This document shows positions 54,753 through 60,886 of a stretch of 64,000 nucleotides of DNA, piece by piece (within the stretch, counting starts at the first letter, position 1; each line of letters starts with the position of its first letter). The stretch comes from Aquimarina aggregata. GTDB lineage: Bacteria; Bacteroidota; Bacteroidia; Flavobacteriales; Flavobacteriaceae. The position numbers were made by a program, and so were the translations under genes. Where the stretch lies: contig NZ_LQRT01000001.1 in NCBI RefSeq assembly GCF_001632745.1, positions 186,001 to 250,000 of the forward strand. The letters are read 5' to 3'. The notes under the pieces are model-generated. The model saw only the letters and a program-made list of their open reading frames with translations. It was not told the DNA's origin and ran no database searches.

Positions 54753-54917
54753 TTATATTTTATCCTTTTTTAGGATCAAAATAAAACCAATCATTACAAG
54801 TATTGGTCCAGAAACAAGTAAATAATAGATCCCAGGCCAATGTAATATTTTAAATATCACACCGAAAAAAAATAGTAACATTCCTATCAACATTAGCACT
54901 ATTGCAAAAATTTTCAT
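54753..54917 (-). CDS. GldL-like two-helix microprotein
   Basis: 54 residues, two hydrophobic segments. The first is followed by the motif FKILHWPG (residues 22-29), which is characteristic of the GldL N-terminal region, where the protonatable helices of the T9SS motor sit. It is far shorter than full GldL (over 200 residues), so it is a membrane-anchor-like relative rather than the motor protein. It is tightly linked (3 bp) to the gene downstream. Confidence 0.75.
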   Translation of the reverse strand: MKIFAIVLMLIGMLLFFFGVIFKILHWPGIYYLLVSGPILVMIGFILILKKDKI

Positions 54918-54934
54918 CCTTTGATTGTTTTGTA

Positions 54935-55402
54935 TTAATCTGCTTGATGAATCCAGTATAGTTCTCCTTCTTTATAGGTTATTATACCACCTCCAGCCTC
55001 TTTTTTTCCGATATAAATACTTGGTCTTTCTAAATTAAATAATGTGTCTTTATCAATATCTCCATCCTCTTTGAAAAGAACTTCTTTTACCTGTTTGTCA
55101 AATACTATACACCATTGATCCACCCACTCGACTTCACTTAACAAATCCAAACCATCCTTATTACCACAACCAAAAAAAATAGGTTTACTTCCTTCCTCCC
55201 TTATAAATAATTTCCTGCACTCAATCTCTTTAATGTATACCTTTTCCATGATATTGTTTCCATTCAGATCAATATATATAGTATCCTTTAAACTAAACGA
55301 TTCAAACTTTTTGAAATCAAAATCCTCTTGCCCAAAGCTCAATAAACCTATTAAAATAAAGGCAATTAACACTAACAATTTATGAGCTCTATATATTTTC
55401 AT
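54935..55402 (-). CDS. Hypothetical exported protein
   Basis: 155 residues. Signal peptide (KLLVLIAFILIGLLSFG), then a beta-rich, acidic mature part (DTIYIDLNGNNIMEKVYI) with several Cys residues. No family recognised. It overlaps the upstream hypothetical gene by ATGA and is followed by the GldL-like gene after ~17 bp. Confidence 0.65.
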   Translation of the reverse strand: MKIYRAHKLLVLIAFILIGLLSFGQEDFDFKKFESFSLKDTIYIDLNGNNIMEKVYIKEIECRKLFIREEGSKPIFFGCGNKDGLDLLSEVEWVDQWCIVFDKQVKEVLFKEDGDIDKDTLFNLERPSIYIGKKEAGGGIITYKEGELYWIHQAD

Positions 55403-55905
55403 AATAGTTTTTCAATATAAGGATTTTTGTGTTCTATCGTATCTAGATTCATCACTACAGAATATCCATTTTTCTGATAGAAATTCTTTAATTTATAAAA
55501 TACTTCATCTTTTGACATATCTTTATAACGTATAGGATGATATATTAAATTTCCTGTAATTTTTTTTAATTTATTTTTATAAAAAAGACATATGTTTTTT
55601 TCAAAATACTTTAATCCCAATGTTCCCACACCTCTTCTTTCCTTACTTAGGGTTTCTAGATCATATATTTTACAACTACCCGCTATAAAGTAAGAATACA
55701 CTACATAAAATATTTCTTGTAATGGATCTTTGTTATCATATTTACGAGGGAAATTAGAGTATATAGAAAATCTATCTGTTCTTGAATCTATAAAACAATA
55801 GAATATATAATCTATTGACTCAAAACTATCTACTAATTTTGTAGAATTCCCCAATTTAATTTGTAGTTCCTTAACAAATTCAACCGCATTATTCTTAGTG
55901 TACAT
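55399..55905 (-). CDS. Hypothetical cytosolic protein
   Basis: 168 residues, no signal peptide. Contains FVKELQIKLGNSTKLVD, the segment GVGTLGLKYFEKNICLFYK and many aromatic residues. No family recognised. Its stop overlaps the start of the exported protein gene (ATGA), so it is first in a four-gene transcript ending at 53937. Confidence 0.65.
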   Translation of the reverse strand: MYTKNNAVEFVKELQIKLGNSTKLVDSFESIDYIFYCFIDSRTDRFSIYSNFPRKYDNKDPLQEIFYVVYSYFIAGSCKIYDLETLSKERRGVGTLGLKYFEKNICLFYKNKLKKITGNLIYHPIRYKDMSKDEVFYKLKNFYQKNGYSVVMNLDTIEHKNPYIEKLL

Positions 55906-56322
55906 AAATTATTAAACTTTAATCATCCTACAAACTAAACCTTTTTACCAGTATTAATTTTTTCTATTAACTCACCTATTTCGACAAAAGAATTGTAACA
56001 CTAATTATTATTCTCACCTCTAATTTAATAAATTTTATTAACGAAAATATTCTCTGTAGACAACTAAGAACAAGTAGATTTTCGATCATTTATTTAGAAT
56101 TTAATAACTTAAAAGTTCATACATAGCAATTTAATTACACTTCTATATTTTACTTAAATTAGATTTTAGTTTTTTCTATACTACAAGCATGGAAATGGTT
56201 TACTTTTATTTCTCTCAAATAAGAATTTAGGTAAAATAATGTGGTTTAAATATTTATTGAGTTACATATGAAGTTATATTAAAAATGCACCAGCTATAAA
56301 AACCAGTGCATTCTTTTCACAC
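55906..56322. other. AT-rich gap with the SPFH gene terminator
   Basis: About 400 bp with no gene seen. It holds the terminator of the SPFH gene (56284-56312) and presumably the promoter of the hypothetical four-gene transcript. Confidence 0.5.
56284..56312 (-). terminator. Terminator of the SPFH-domain gene
   Basis: AATGCACCAG and CTGGTGCATT-type arms (one mismatch) with a ~9-base loop, followed on the minus strand by TTTTTAATAT. Confidence 0.8.
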
Positions 56323-57423
56323 CTACCTATTCACAGAGAATATATCTTTCAATTGTTTTACCATACCACCGTCTCCAGAGACGCTAATCTCACCGATCTT
56401 ATCGGCAATCTTCTCTACATACTCCATTTCTTTTAGTTTGTAGAGCATTTCGTTCTCTTCCATAAGTTTGGCTGTATTTAGCAAACTACGAGTTGAGGCT
56501 GTCTCTTCTCGACGTGTAATGATATTTGCCTGAGCTCTTTTTTGAGCGACCAACACCTGATTCATAATATCCTTCATTTCACCAGTTAAGATCACATCAC
56601 GGATACCACAGTTTAGAAGTTGTACACCTAGCTTGGTAACTTTTGTTTTGGTATCTTCAAATACTGCATGTGCAATACTTTCTTTACGTTCCAAAAGTTC
56701 ATCCAAAGTATAGGTACCTACATAAGCACGTAATACTAATTGCATTGCGATATATAATTGTTTTTCATAGTCTTTGTTATCCAATAAAGCTTTTTCAATA
56801 TCAATAACTTTGTACTGTGTATAAAAATTGATACGAACGGCTGCTTTATCTTTGGTTAACAATTCCTGACCAGCAATTTCTAATTGCAATTGACGTAAAT
56901 CAGCTTTGGCAATCTTGATAGAGGTATCGTTTCTCCAGAAACGGTATGTACCGCTTTCTAAAGTTTTGGTATACACATCATCAACTATTAGTACTGCTTT
57001 TTCATAGGCAGCTACCTCAAATACTCTGATATATTGAGTCAATGCATAATGACTAAATAATGATTTATCAATTTTTTCGGTGATGTAAATCTTACTTAAA
57101 TCTGCAGTAACAAATTCATAGTCGATCAGTCCTTTCCAGTACACATAACGACCAGCGGGTAGTGTAGTTTTAAAATTACCATTCTCATACATTAATACAA
57201 TTTCATTATCTTTTACTTCAATTACATGTAGCATGGCCCCCAACTCTTGATCTTGCAATAAGAGTTCCAATGCTACTGGTGCAGTAAAAGGTTTAGTAAG
57301 CTCATATTGTATAATGCTTTCATTAAATCTTAACCAATGGATTCCTTTGGTAATTACACGGTGGTAATCTCCTTTTTTGAAAACTAAACCTACTTTGCCC
57401 GCATTAATTCTTACTCTTTTCAT
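56323..57423 (-). CDS. SPFH/Band 7 (slipin-like) protein
   Basis: 366 residues. SPFH/Band 7 core ~110-300 (FEVAAYEKAVLIVDDVYTKT, AAVRINFYTQYKVID, YTLDELLERKESIAHAVFED). A C-terminal coiled-coil region follows (RREETASTRSLLNTAKLMEENEML). There is no clear membrane anchor, unlike typical stomatins. The N-terminal 100 residues add two beta-rich repeats. Members form oligomeric membrane-associated scaffolds. It lies right beside the tRNA array, which may be coincidence. Confidence 0.82.
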   Translation of the reverse strand: MKRVRINAGKVGLVFKKGDYHRVITKGIHWLRFNESIIQYELTKPFTAPVALELLLQDQELGAMLHVIEVKDNEIVLMYENGNFKTTLPAGRYVYWKGLIDYEFVTADLSKIYITEKIDKSLFSHYALTQYIRVFEVAAYEKAVLIVDDVYTKTLESGTYRFWRNDTSIKIAKADLRQLQLEIAGQELLTKDKAAVRINFYTQYKVIDIEKALLDNKDYEKQLYIAMQLVLRAYVGTYTLDELLERKESIAHAVFEDTKTKVTKLGVQLLNCGIRDVILTGEMKDIMNQVLVAQKRAQANIITRREETASTRSLLNTAKLMEENEMLYKLKEMEYVEKIADKIGEISVSGDGGMVKQLKDIFSVNR

Positions 57424-57880
57424 TTTTTTACTTTTTAAACCTGTTTTTTAGACAGACGGGTTAAACATTTAATACATGGCAATTGCTGTAACGGAGACCT
57501 TGCCTATTTTAATCCAGAACCAAGTATATAGCTCTTTTCTCAAAATATATTTTTACCGATTTTTAGAATCAGAATATTGTTTTCTAAAAAAACGGTGAAA
57601 GCAAATCATCTTTCCTGTGCGGAAACACTGGTTTATTATATTTTCAATAACCAGTTTTAAGGAAGAGAGAAAAGAATCATAATATCTTAAAAAGATGTTA
57701 CGATTCTAAAATCTAAATCCAAAAAAGTACTTATTTTGAATACTAACAATACCAATATTTCAAAGCACATTCGAGACTGTTGATATAGCAAGAATACTAT
57801 AGCAACTGATCTGCAATCACAGTTCTTGTCATATTTAACAGCGTGACAGGCTGGCGATCAGTTTTAAAAGATGATCAACT
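57424..57880. other. Non-coding stretch between SPFH gene and tRNA-like block
   Basis: No gene seen. It includes a hairpin near 57624-57662 (AACTGGTTATT against AATAAACCAGT) and scattered short palindromes (GATCAG...GATC). Confidence 0.4.
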
Positions 57881-57883
57881 TCT

Positions 57884-57952
57884 GAAAAATGGATTTTCAG
57901 TCCATACCCTACATTAAAAGTGTAGTGCTCTACCACTGAGCTACATAAACCA
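57884..57952 (-). tRNA. Decayed tRNA-Lys(TTT)-like sequence
   Basis: D arm TAGCTCAGTGGTAGAGC and anticodon arm CTACA-CTTTTAA-TGTAG (anticodon TTT) are intact. The T loop is CTGAAAA instead of TTCGAAT, the variable region is 3 bases, and the acceptor 3' strand does not pair with the 5' strand. Probably a pseudogene. Confidence 0.5.
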
Positions 57953-57954
57953 TG

Positions 57955-58022
57955 AGTCTATGACGGGAGTCGAACCCGCGACACCTAATTGTCTGTTGTT
58001 CTAACCTCTGAACTATCTCAAC
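57955..58022 (-). tRNA. Degenerate tRNA-like sequence
   Basis: Good D arm (GTTC/GAAC) and T arm (GCGGG-TTCGACT-CCCGT), but the anticodon/variable region is about five bases short and no clear 7-base loop forms. The acceptor stem pairs at only four positions. It ends with T-CA. Confidence 0.45.
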
Positions 58023-58027
58023 TTAAG

Positions 58028-58095
58028 AGAGTGGGAGTCGAACCCACGACCTACAGATCCGGTGATTACTTTTTGGAAAATAATCGCAACCTTCA
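58028..58095 (-). tRNA. tRNA 3'-half remnant (Ser-like T arm)
   Basis: Intact T arm GTGGG-TTCGACT-CCCAC and 3' acceptor TCTCTTA. The variable region is long (about 17 bases, class II-like). The 5' acceptor half does not exist upstream, and no D arm is seen. Confidence 0.35.
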
Positions 58096-58550
58096 AGTCA
58101 AGTTGTATATGAAGTGATAATACAAATTTGCAATACCTCATACAATGGTGCTATACAGAAACACACAACAAGACTTGCTTGATATTTTAAAGAACTTATA
58201 TTTTATCCCTCTTACCAGATTCGAGCTGCTACTTCCGTTATTGGCGGACAGGTTGGCTCTAAATGCACTTTCCTACTCTGATTCTTGTTCATTTTGGTGC
58301 TTGTGCAAATTCTATTCATTAGTAGGCAAGCCACTAACAATGTTAATCCAATCACTCTGTAGTTACGATCTTATCATCGCTTCATCTGGCCCATTACTGC
58401 ACCATGTCTCTACTACAGTTTTTCCTTTTAAGCTAAAGAGGTGCTTATTTATGCCCTGCTACTTTCCCTATTTTGTAACAGGGCACTACTCCAAACCCTC
58501 ATTTATACCCCATTAAAGATGAGGGTTTGTTTTAATTACACTACAAAGGT
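58096..58550. other. Low-information stretch with tRNA-like traces
   Basis: No convincing gene. Holds a hairpin (58493-58528, AAACCCTCAT/ATGAGGGTTT, preceded by a GCCCTG/CAGGGC stem) and a T-loop-like trace near 58218 (RC: CTCGAATC). It could be the decayed continuation of the array. Confidence 0.3.
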
Positions 58551-58590
58551 GACATTATACTACGCAGTCTTTTTGCGTAGATAAATTAGA

Positions 58591-58767
58591 TCATTTATAA
58601 AAAATTCGATGTCTGTCATTTTTACTTTTTACTCCTTGTGTTTCAGAAGGGTATAAAGCTTTACTCATCGCCTTAATATAATTTGAAGCCCACTTTGATA
58701 ACATTCTAGTGATCAAAAGCTTCAAACCTTTCTTTTTTCTTTTGGTAATAATAAAGTGAGTTTTCAT
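58591..58767 (-). CDS. Small basic protein, 58 residues
   Basis: ATG at 58767, stop TGA at 58591. The sequence starts MKTHFIITKRKKKGLKLLIT and continues RMLSKWASNYIKAMSKALYP; strongly basic with an amphipathic helix. A small hairpin (58560-58580, CTACGCA/TGCGTAG) follows. No family known. It interrupts the run of tRNA-like elements. It may be a real small protein; evidence is coding-like composition only. Confidence 0.4.
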   Translation of the reverse strand: MKTHFIITKRKKKGLKLLITRMLSKWASNYIKAMSKALYPSETQGVKSKNDRHRIFYK

Positions 58768-58810
58768 AATACTTGAATGAATTGGTTAAACATTATTTTA
58801 AAAAATTAAT

Positions 58811-58856
58811 GGAACAGATTTCAATCCTGCGTATTGACAAACTTTGTTACTGTTCC
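58811..58856 (-). tRNA. Mini tRNA-like relic, acceptor stem only
   Basis: 46 bases flanked by a perfect 7-bp acceptor-like stem GGAACAG / CTGTTCC, then TA as in positions 8-9, and a small ACAAA/TTTGT stem. The anticodon arm is missing. Either a deleted tRNA or another structured RNA. Confidence 0.35.
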
Positions 58857-58862
58857 TTTTTG

Positions 58863-58935
58863 GGTGTACTCCGGGACTCGAACCCTGTTCCTCCCGTTCA
58901 CAGCGGGGCGCTTTACCAGATAAGCTAGAGACACC
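58863..58935 (-). tRNA. tRNA-His(GTG)
   Basis: Anticodon loop CTGTGAA in a CCCCG/CGGGA stem. The extra G at position -1 faces C73, the hallmark of tRNA-His. The D arm is GCTT/AAGC and the T loop TTCGAGT. Two acceptor positions do not pair well. Confidence 0.82.
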
Positions 58936-58941
58936 ATTTTG

Positions 58942-59012
58942 ATGACCTGAAAGGATTCGAACCTTTACACCAAGAATCAAAATCTTGGATGCTGCCGTTA
59001 CATCACAGGTCA
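58942..59012 (-). tRNA. tRNA-Gln(TTG)
   Basis: Perfect 7-bp acceptor TGACCTG/CAGGTCA, anticodon loop TTTTGAT in a CAAGA/TCTTG stem, short D stem (ATG/CAT) and T arm AAAGG-TTCGAAT-CCTTT. Ends T73 then CA. Confidence 0.88.
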
Positions 59013-59017
59013 GTTTG

Positions 59018-59088
59018 TAAGCTCAATAGGATTCGAACCTATACTCCAAGGTTCGTAGCCTTGGGTGCTTCCGTTACACCATGAGCCC
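59018..59088 (-). tRNA. tRNA-Arg(ACG)
   Basis: Acceptor GGGCTCA/TGAGCTT, anticodon loop CTACGAA in CCAAGG/CCTTGG, D stem GTG/CAC, T arm ATAGG-TTCGAAT-CCTAT, A73 then CA. Confidence 0.88.
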
Positions 59089-59095
59089 ATAGTTG

Positions 59096-59169
59096 TACTC
59101 CACCTCGGATTCGAACTAAGACTATACAGGGCTTAAACCCGATGCCTCTTCCAATTGGACTAGCAGAGC
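59096..59169 (-). tRNA. tRNA with Leu anticodon TAA but class I variable arm
   Basis: Acceptor GCTCTGC/GTGGAGT with several G-T pairs, anticodon loop TTTAAGC, T loop TTCGAAT. The variable region is five bases, whereas bacterial Leu tRNAs are class II with a long arm. A73 then CA. Confidence 0.75.
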
Positions 59170-59173
59170 ATTG

Positions 59174-59247
59174 TGCAGGGAGAGAGATTCGAACTCTCAA
59201 AATTCTGATTCTAAGTCAGACGCGTTTGCCAGTTTCGCCATCCCTGC
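59174..59247 (-). tRNA. tRNA-Leu(TAG) lacking the long variable arm
   Basis: Perfect acceptor GCAGGGA/TCCCTGC, Leu-like D arm (GCGAAACTGGCAAACGC), anticodon loop CTTAGAA in TCTGA/TCAGA. The variable region is only ATTTT. T arm GAGAG-TTCGAAT-CTCTC. A73 then CA. Confidence 0.85.
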
Positions 59248-59251
59248 ATTT

Positions 59252-59378
59252 ATTGAGGCATTGGGATTAGTTCATCAAATTATTATTTGATACAGCAGTA
59301 TTCGTGAATGCTCTGTATTTCGAAGCCAAGATTTCTCTGATATCAGCACAGTACTCTACCGACTGAGTTATACCTCAA
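59252..59378 (-). tRNA. tRNA-Ile(GAT) with ~53-nt insertion in the T loop
   Basis: Acceptor TTGAGGT/GCCTCAA (one wobble), D arm with AACTCAGTCGGTAGAGT, anticodon loop CTGATAT. The T stem TTGG/CCAA is present, but between TTCGAA and the rest of the loop lie about 53 nt (59266-59318). They fold as two hairpins: ATACAG/CTGTAT (59290-59318) and ATCAAAT/ATTTGAT (59274-59291). Confidence 0.7.
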
Positions 59379-59382
59379 TTTG

Positions 59383-59447
59383 TACTCCATAAGAGAATCG
59401 AACCCTTGTCTTCCGGTAGAAAACCGGATGCACTAAACTAATGGAGC
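59383..59447 (-). tRNA. tRNA-Glu(TTC) with reduced D arm
   Basis: 65 bases. Acceptor GCTCCAT/ATGGAGT, anticodon loop TTTTCTA in TCCGG/CCGGA, T arm AAGGG-TTCGATT-CTCTT. Only about 10 bases lie between position 9 and the anticodon stem, so the D arm is largely lost. A73 then CA. Confidence 0.75.
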
Positions 59448-59453
59448 AATTTG

Positions 59454-59525
59454 TCTGGGGAACAGGACTCGAACCTATAACCTCCCGCGTCCAAGGCGGG
59501 TAAACTACCATTGTTATATCCCCAG
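59454..59525 (-). tRNA. tRNA-Pro(TGG)
   Basis: Acceptor CTGGGGA/TCCCCAG perfect, anticodon loop CTTGGAC in CCCGC/GCGGG, D arm TAAC..GTTT, T loop TTCGAGT, A73 then CA. Confidence 0.9.
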
Positions 59526-59535
59526 ATGATTATTG

Positions 59536-59608
59536 CAGTACCGACGGGATTCGAACCCGCGACCTTCCGAGAGACAGTCGGGTGCATTAGCCATTGTGCT
59601 ACGGTACT
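59536..59608 (-). tRNA. tRNA-Asp(GTC)
   Basis: Acceptor AGTACCG/CGGTACT perfect, anticodon loop CTGTCTC, T arm GCGGG-TTCGAAT-CCCGT, and G73 as expected for Asp, then CA. Confidence 0.9.
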
Positions 59609-59613
59609 AATTG

Positions 59614-59696
59614 TGGAAGTAGTAGGACTCGAACCTACAAGCTCAGAAGAGAACAGATTTACAGTCTGGCGAGCCAACCAATTGCTCAATACTTCC
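59614..59696 (-). tRNA. tRNA-Tyr(GTA)
   Basis: Acceptor GGAAGTA/TACTTCC, anticodon loop CTGTAAA, a true class II variable arm (CTC/GAG stem), T arm GTAGG-TTCGAGT-CCTAC, A73 then CA. Long-variable-arm structure is normal here, in contrast to the Leu tRNAs. Confidence 0.92.
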
Positions 59697-59704
59697 ATAG
59701 TTTT

Positions 59705-59794
59705 TTGAGACAAGGATGAGATTGCTATGCTTTCTCATCAAGTCGCAAAATGGATTGTCACAGTATTCAAACAAGTTTGATGCTGATCCAATCA
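59705..59794 (-). repeat. Duplicated tRNA-Cys 3' end and spacer
   Basis: 19 bp (59705-59723) repeat the 3' end of the tRNA-Cys at 59795-59813 (TTGAGACAAGGATGAGATT). On the minus strand a T stem ATGAG/CTCAT encloses a 13-base loop (AAAGCATAGCAAT) instead of TTCAAAT. The ~70-bp spacer contains a TCAAAC/GTTTGA stem. Confidence 0.75.
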
Positions 59795-59797
59795 TTG

Positions 59798-59870
59798 AGA
59801 CAAGGATGAGATTTGAACTCATAAAAAACAGATTTGCAGTCTGCTGCCTTAACCATTCAGCCACCTTGTC
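59798..59870 (-). tRNA. tRNA-Cys(GCA)
   Basis: Perfect acceptor GACAAGG/CCTTGTC, anticodon loop CTGCAAA in GCAGA/TCTGT, T arm ATGAG-TTCAAAT-CTCAT, and T73 as expected for Cys, then CA. Confidence 0.93.
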
Positions 59871-59874
59871 TTTG

Positions 59875-59974
59875 CGATACTGATAGGACTCGAATACCGG
59901 ATCAAGTCCGGCACAGGCTCTACTATTTTTTATGAATAACAGCTGATCAGCGCTAACCATTAAGCTACAGTATC
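59875..59974 (-). tRNA. Interrupted tRNA, isotype unresolved
   Basis: 100 bases. Perfect acceptor GATACTG/CAGTATC, D arm GCTTAATGGTTAGC and T-loop TTCGAGT with CCTAT are clear. The T stem is split by an insert holding a GC-rich palindrome CCGGATCAAGTCCGG (59897-59911), and the anticodon arm does not fold cleanly (CTGTTAT or TTCATAA are candidates). G73 then CA. Confidence 0.6.
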
Positions 59975-59978
59975 TTTA

Positions 59979-60000
59979 TTGCGGAGAGCAAAGGATTATT
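59979..60000 (-). tRNA. tRNA-Ser-like 3' terminal fragment
   Basis: Minus strand: AAT-CCTTT-GCTCTCC-G-CA, which matches the end of a tRNA-Ser (T-loop end, T stem 3' strand, acceptor 3' strand, G73, CA). The loop reads ATGAATAAT instead of TTCGAAT. The 5' half is not found in normal spacing. Confidence 0.5.
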
Positions 60001-60256
60001 CATGGTTTATTATAGTATTAAATAAGATTTCATGAATGCATAGCATTTTGAAACTTCATCATTCACTAGACGTGAAGTCGCTTAGCAGGCGGACATAACA
60101 AACCAATATTTACCCAATCTCTAATGGAAATCCAACTCACTCGAGTCATTAACCCCTAACAGTCTTCACTCCTGTTTTCTTTTACCTATAGGTCTTGTTA
60201 AATAGTGAACTTGTCAAGGCTGTGATCACCACCTATTGGCTTTCCTTTCCACTATG
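60001..60256. other. Structured non-coding stretch inside the array
   Basis: About 250 bp with no ORF. It contains paired segments (for example TAGGT/ACCTA and GTGA/TCAC) and a GCTATGCATTCATGA motif that echoes GCATTCACGAA in the tRNA-Ile insert. A weak candidate 5' acceptor for the Ser fragment, GGAAAGC, lies at 60239-60245. Possibly a long insertion that split a tRNA. Confidence 0.35.
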
Positions 60257-60330
60257 TTGACGTAGTAGGAATTGAACCTACATCACCTCGGTTAAAAGCC
60301 GAGTACTTTATCCTATTAAGCTACACGTCA
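60257..60330 (-). tRNA. tRNA-Lys(TTT)
   Basis: Acceptor TGACGTG/TACGTCA, D arm GCTT/AAGT, anticodon loop CTTTTAA in CTCGG/CCGAG, T arm GTAGG-TTCAATT-CCTAC, A73 then CA. This is the first tRNA of the minus-strand array. Confidence 0.93.
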
Positions 60331-60369
60331 ATGTGTTTGGTTTTCAAAATATCAATGAACTATGGCAAT

Positions 60370-60398
60370 AAAAAAAGACGCCTTGTTCGGGCGTCATT
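60370..60398 (-). terminator. Strong terminator upstream of the tRNA array
   Basis: GACGCC/GGCGTC stem, 7-base loop, T7 on the minus strand. It ends the short transcript starting near 60601, before tRNA-Lys. Confidence 0.85.
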
Positions 60399-60422
60399 TT
60401 ATATATATGATGTATGTATAAG

Positions 60423-60542
60423 CTATGTTCTTATAATCATCTTCTCTATAAAATAGACACCTCTTATGCTCTTATCAGAACAATATCCCCTCTGCTTGGT
60501 AAAGAGTCGATTTAAAATATGTTGAAAATTATTCGGTATCAT
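60423..60542 (-). ncRNA. Short transcription unit B (leader RNA or 39-codon peptide)
   Basis: Lies between a good promoter (60608-60639) and the terminator at 60370-60398. The ATG at 60542 opens 39 codons (MIPNNFQHILNRLF...), but no family is known. It may be a small RNA or an attenuator before the tRNA array. Confidence 0.4.
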
Positions 60543-60607
60543 TTTTATACGTTTTATCCTATTAACAATAGTGCGATCTTGATTATTATTTTTGTTTTGA
60601 TTGCGAT

Positions 60608-60639
60608 GCAAAGATGAAAACTTTTTTTAAATCTGCAAA
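60608..60639 (-). promoter_or_regulatory. Bacteroidota promoter facing the tRNA array
   Basis: Minus strand TTTGC (60635-60639) and, 18 bp on, CATCTTTGC (60608-60616), close to the TTTG / TAnnTTTG consensus. The best promoter seen near the array; start expected near 60601. Confidence 0.7.
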
Positions 60640-60823
60640 CATTTTTTAATATTATTTAATTGATAATCAGTGCTTTATGTTTAAAATTAGATATAAGAAT
60701 CCCTGTCCGTTTTTCAACGGATATTGGATGTTTTGGCAATCGTCTGTCTCCCTGATGCTTACTTTCCAAATACTAATCTTTATGTGCTAATTAACCTTTG
60801 TTCATTATTTTAAAAAAAATTCA

Positions 60824-60853
60824 TAAAAAAAGCGTCCAATTTCTTGGACGCTT
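60824..60853 (-). terminator. Strong terminator of short transcription unit A
   Basis: AGCGTCCAA/TTGGACGCT stem with 4-base loop and T7 on the minus strand. Confidence 0.85.
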
Positions 60854-60886
60854 GCTATTTATAGTAGTTTTCTAATTTATATCATC

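Noticed and set aside
58145..58516. Plus-strand 123-codon frame
   Set aside because: Cysteine- and leucine-rich without family likeness, lies on decaying tRNA-like DNA opposite the array.
59511..59708. Plus-strand frame of 65 codons reading like VPTGFEPATF...GLEPTSS
   Set aside because: This is the known artefact of translating the reverse complement of tRNA T loops (GTTCGAA gives xFEPxT). It covers tRNA-Asp and tRNA-Tyr on the other strand.
59438..59960. Two minus-strand frames across the tRNA array (59438-59713, 59643-59960)
   Set aside because: They run through several tRNA genes in a frame with no meaning; repeats such as VAGSNPVGT are translated tRNA sequence.
59252..60256. Group I intron as the source of the tRNA inserts
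   Set aside because: The Ile insert is only ~53 nt and in the T loop, and I see no P7-like core; group I introns in tRNAs are longer and usually in the anticodon loop.
60423..60611. Longer 62-codon version of unit B
   Set aside because: Its TTG start falls inside the -7 promoter element, so the message would not include it. Only the downstream ATG is possible.
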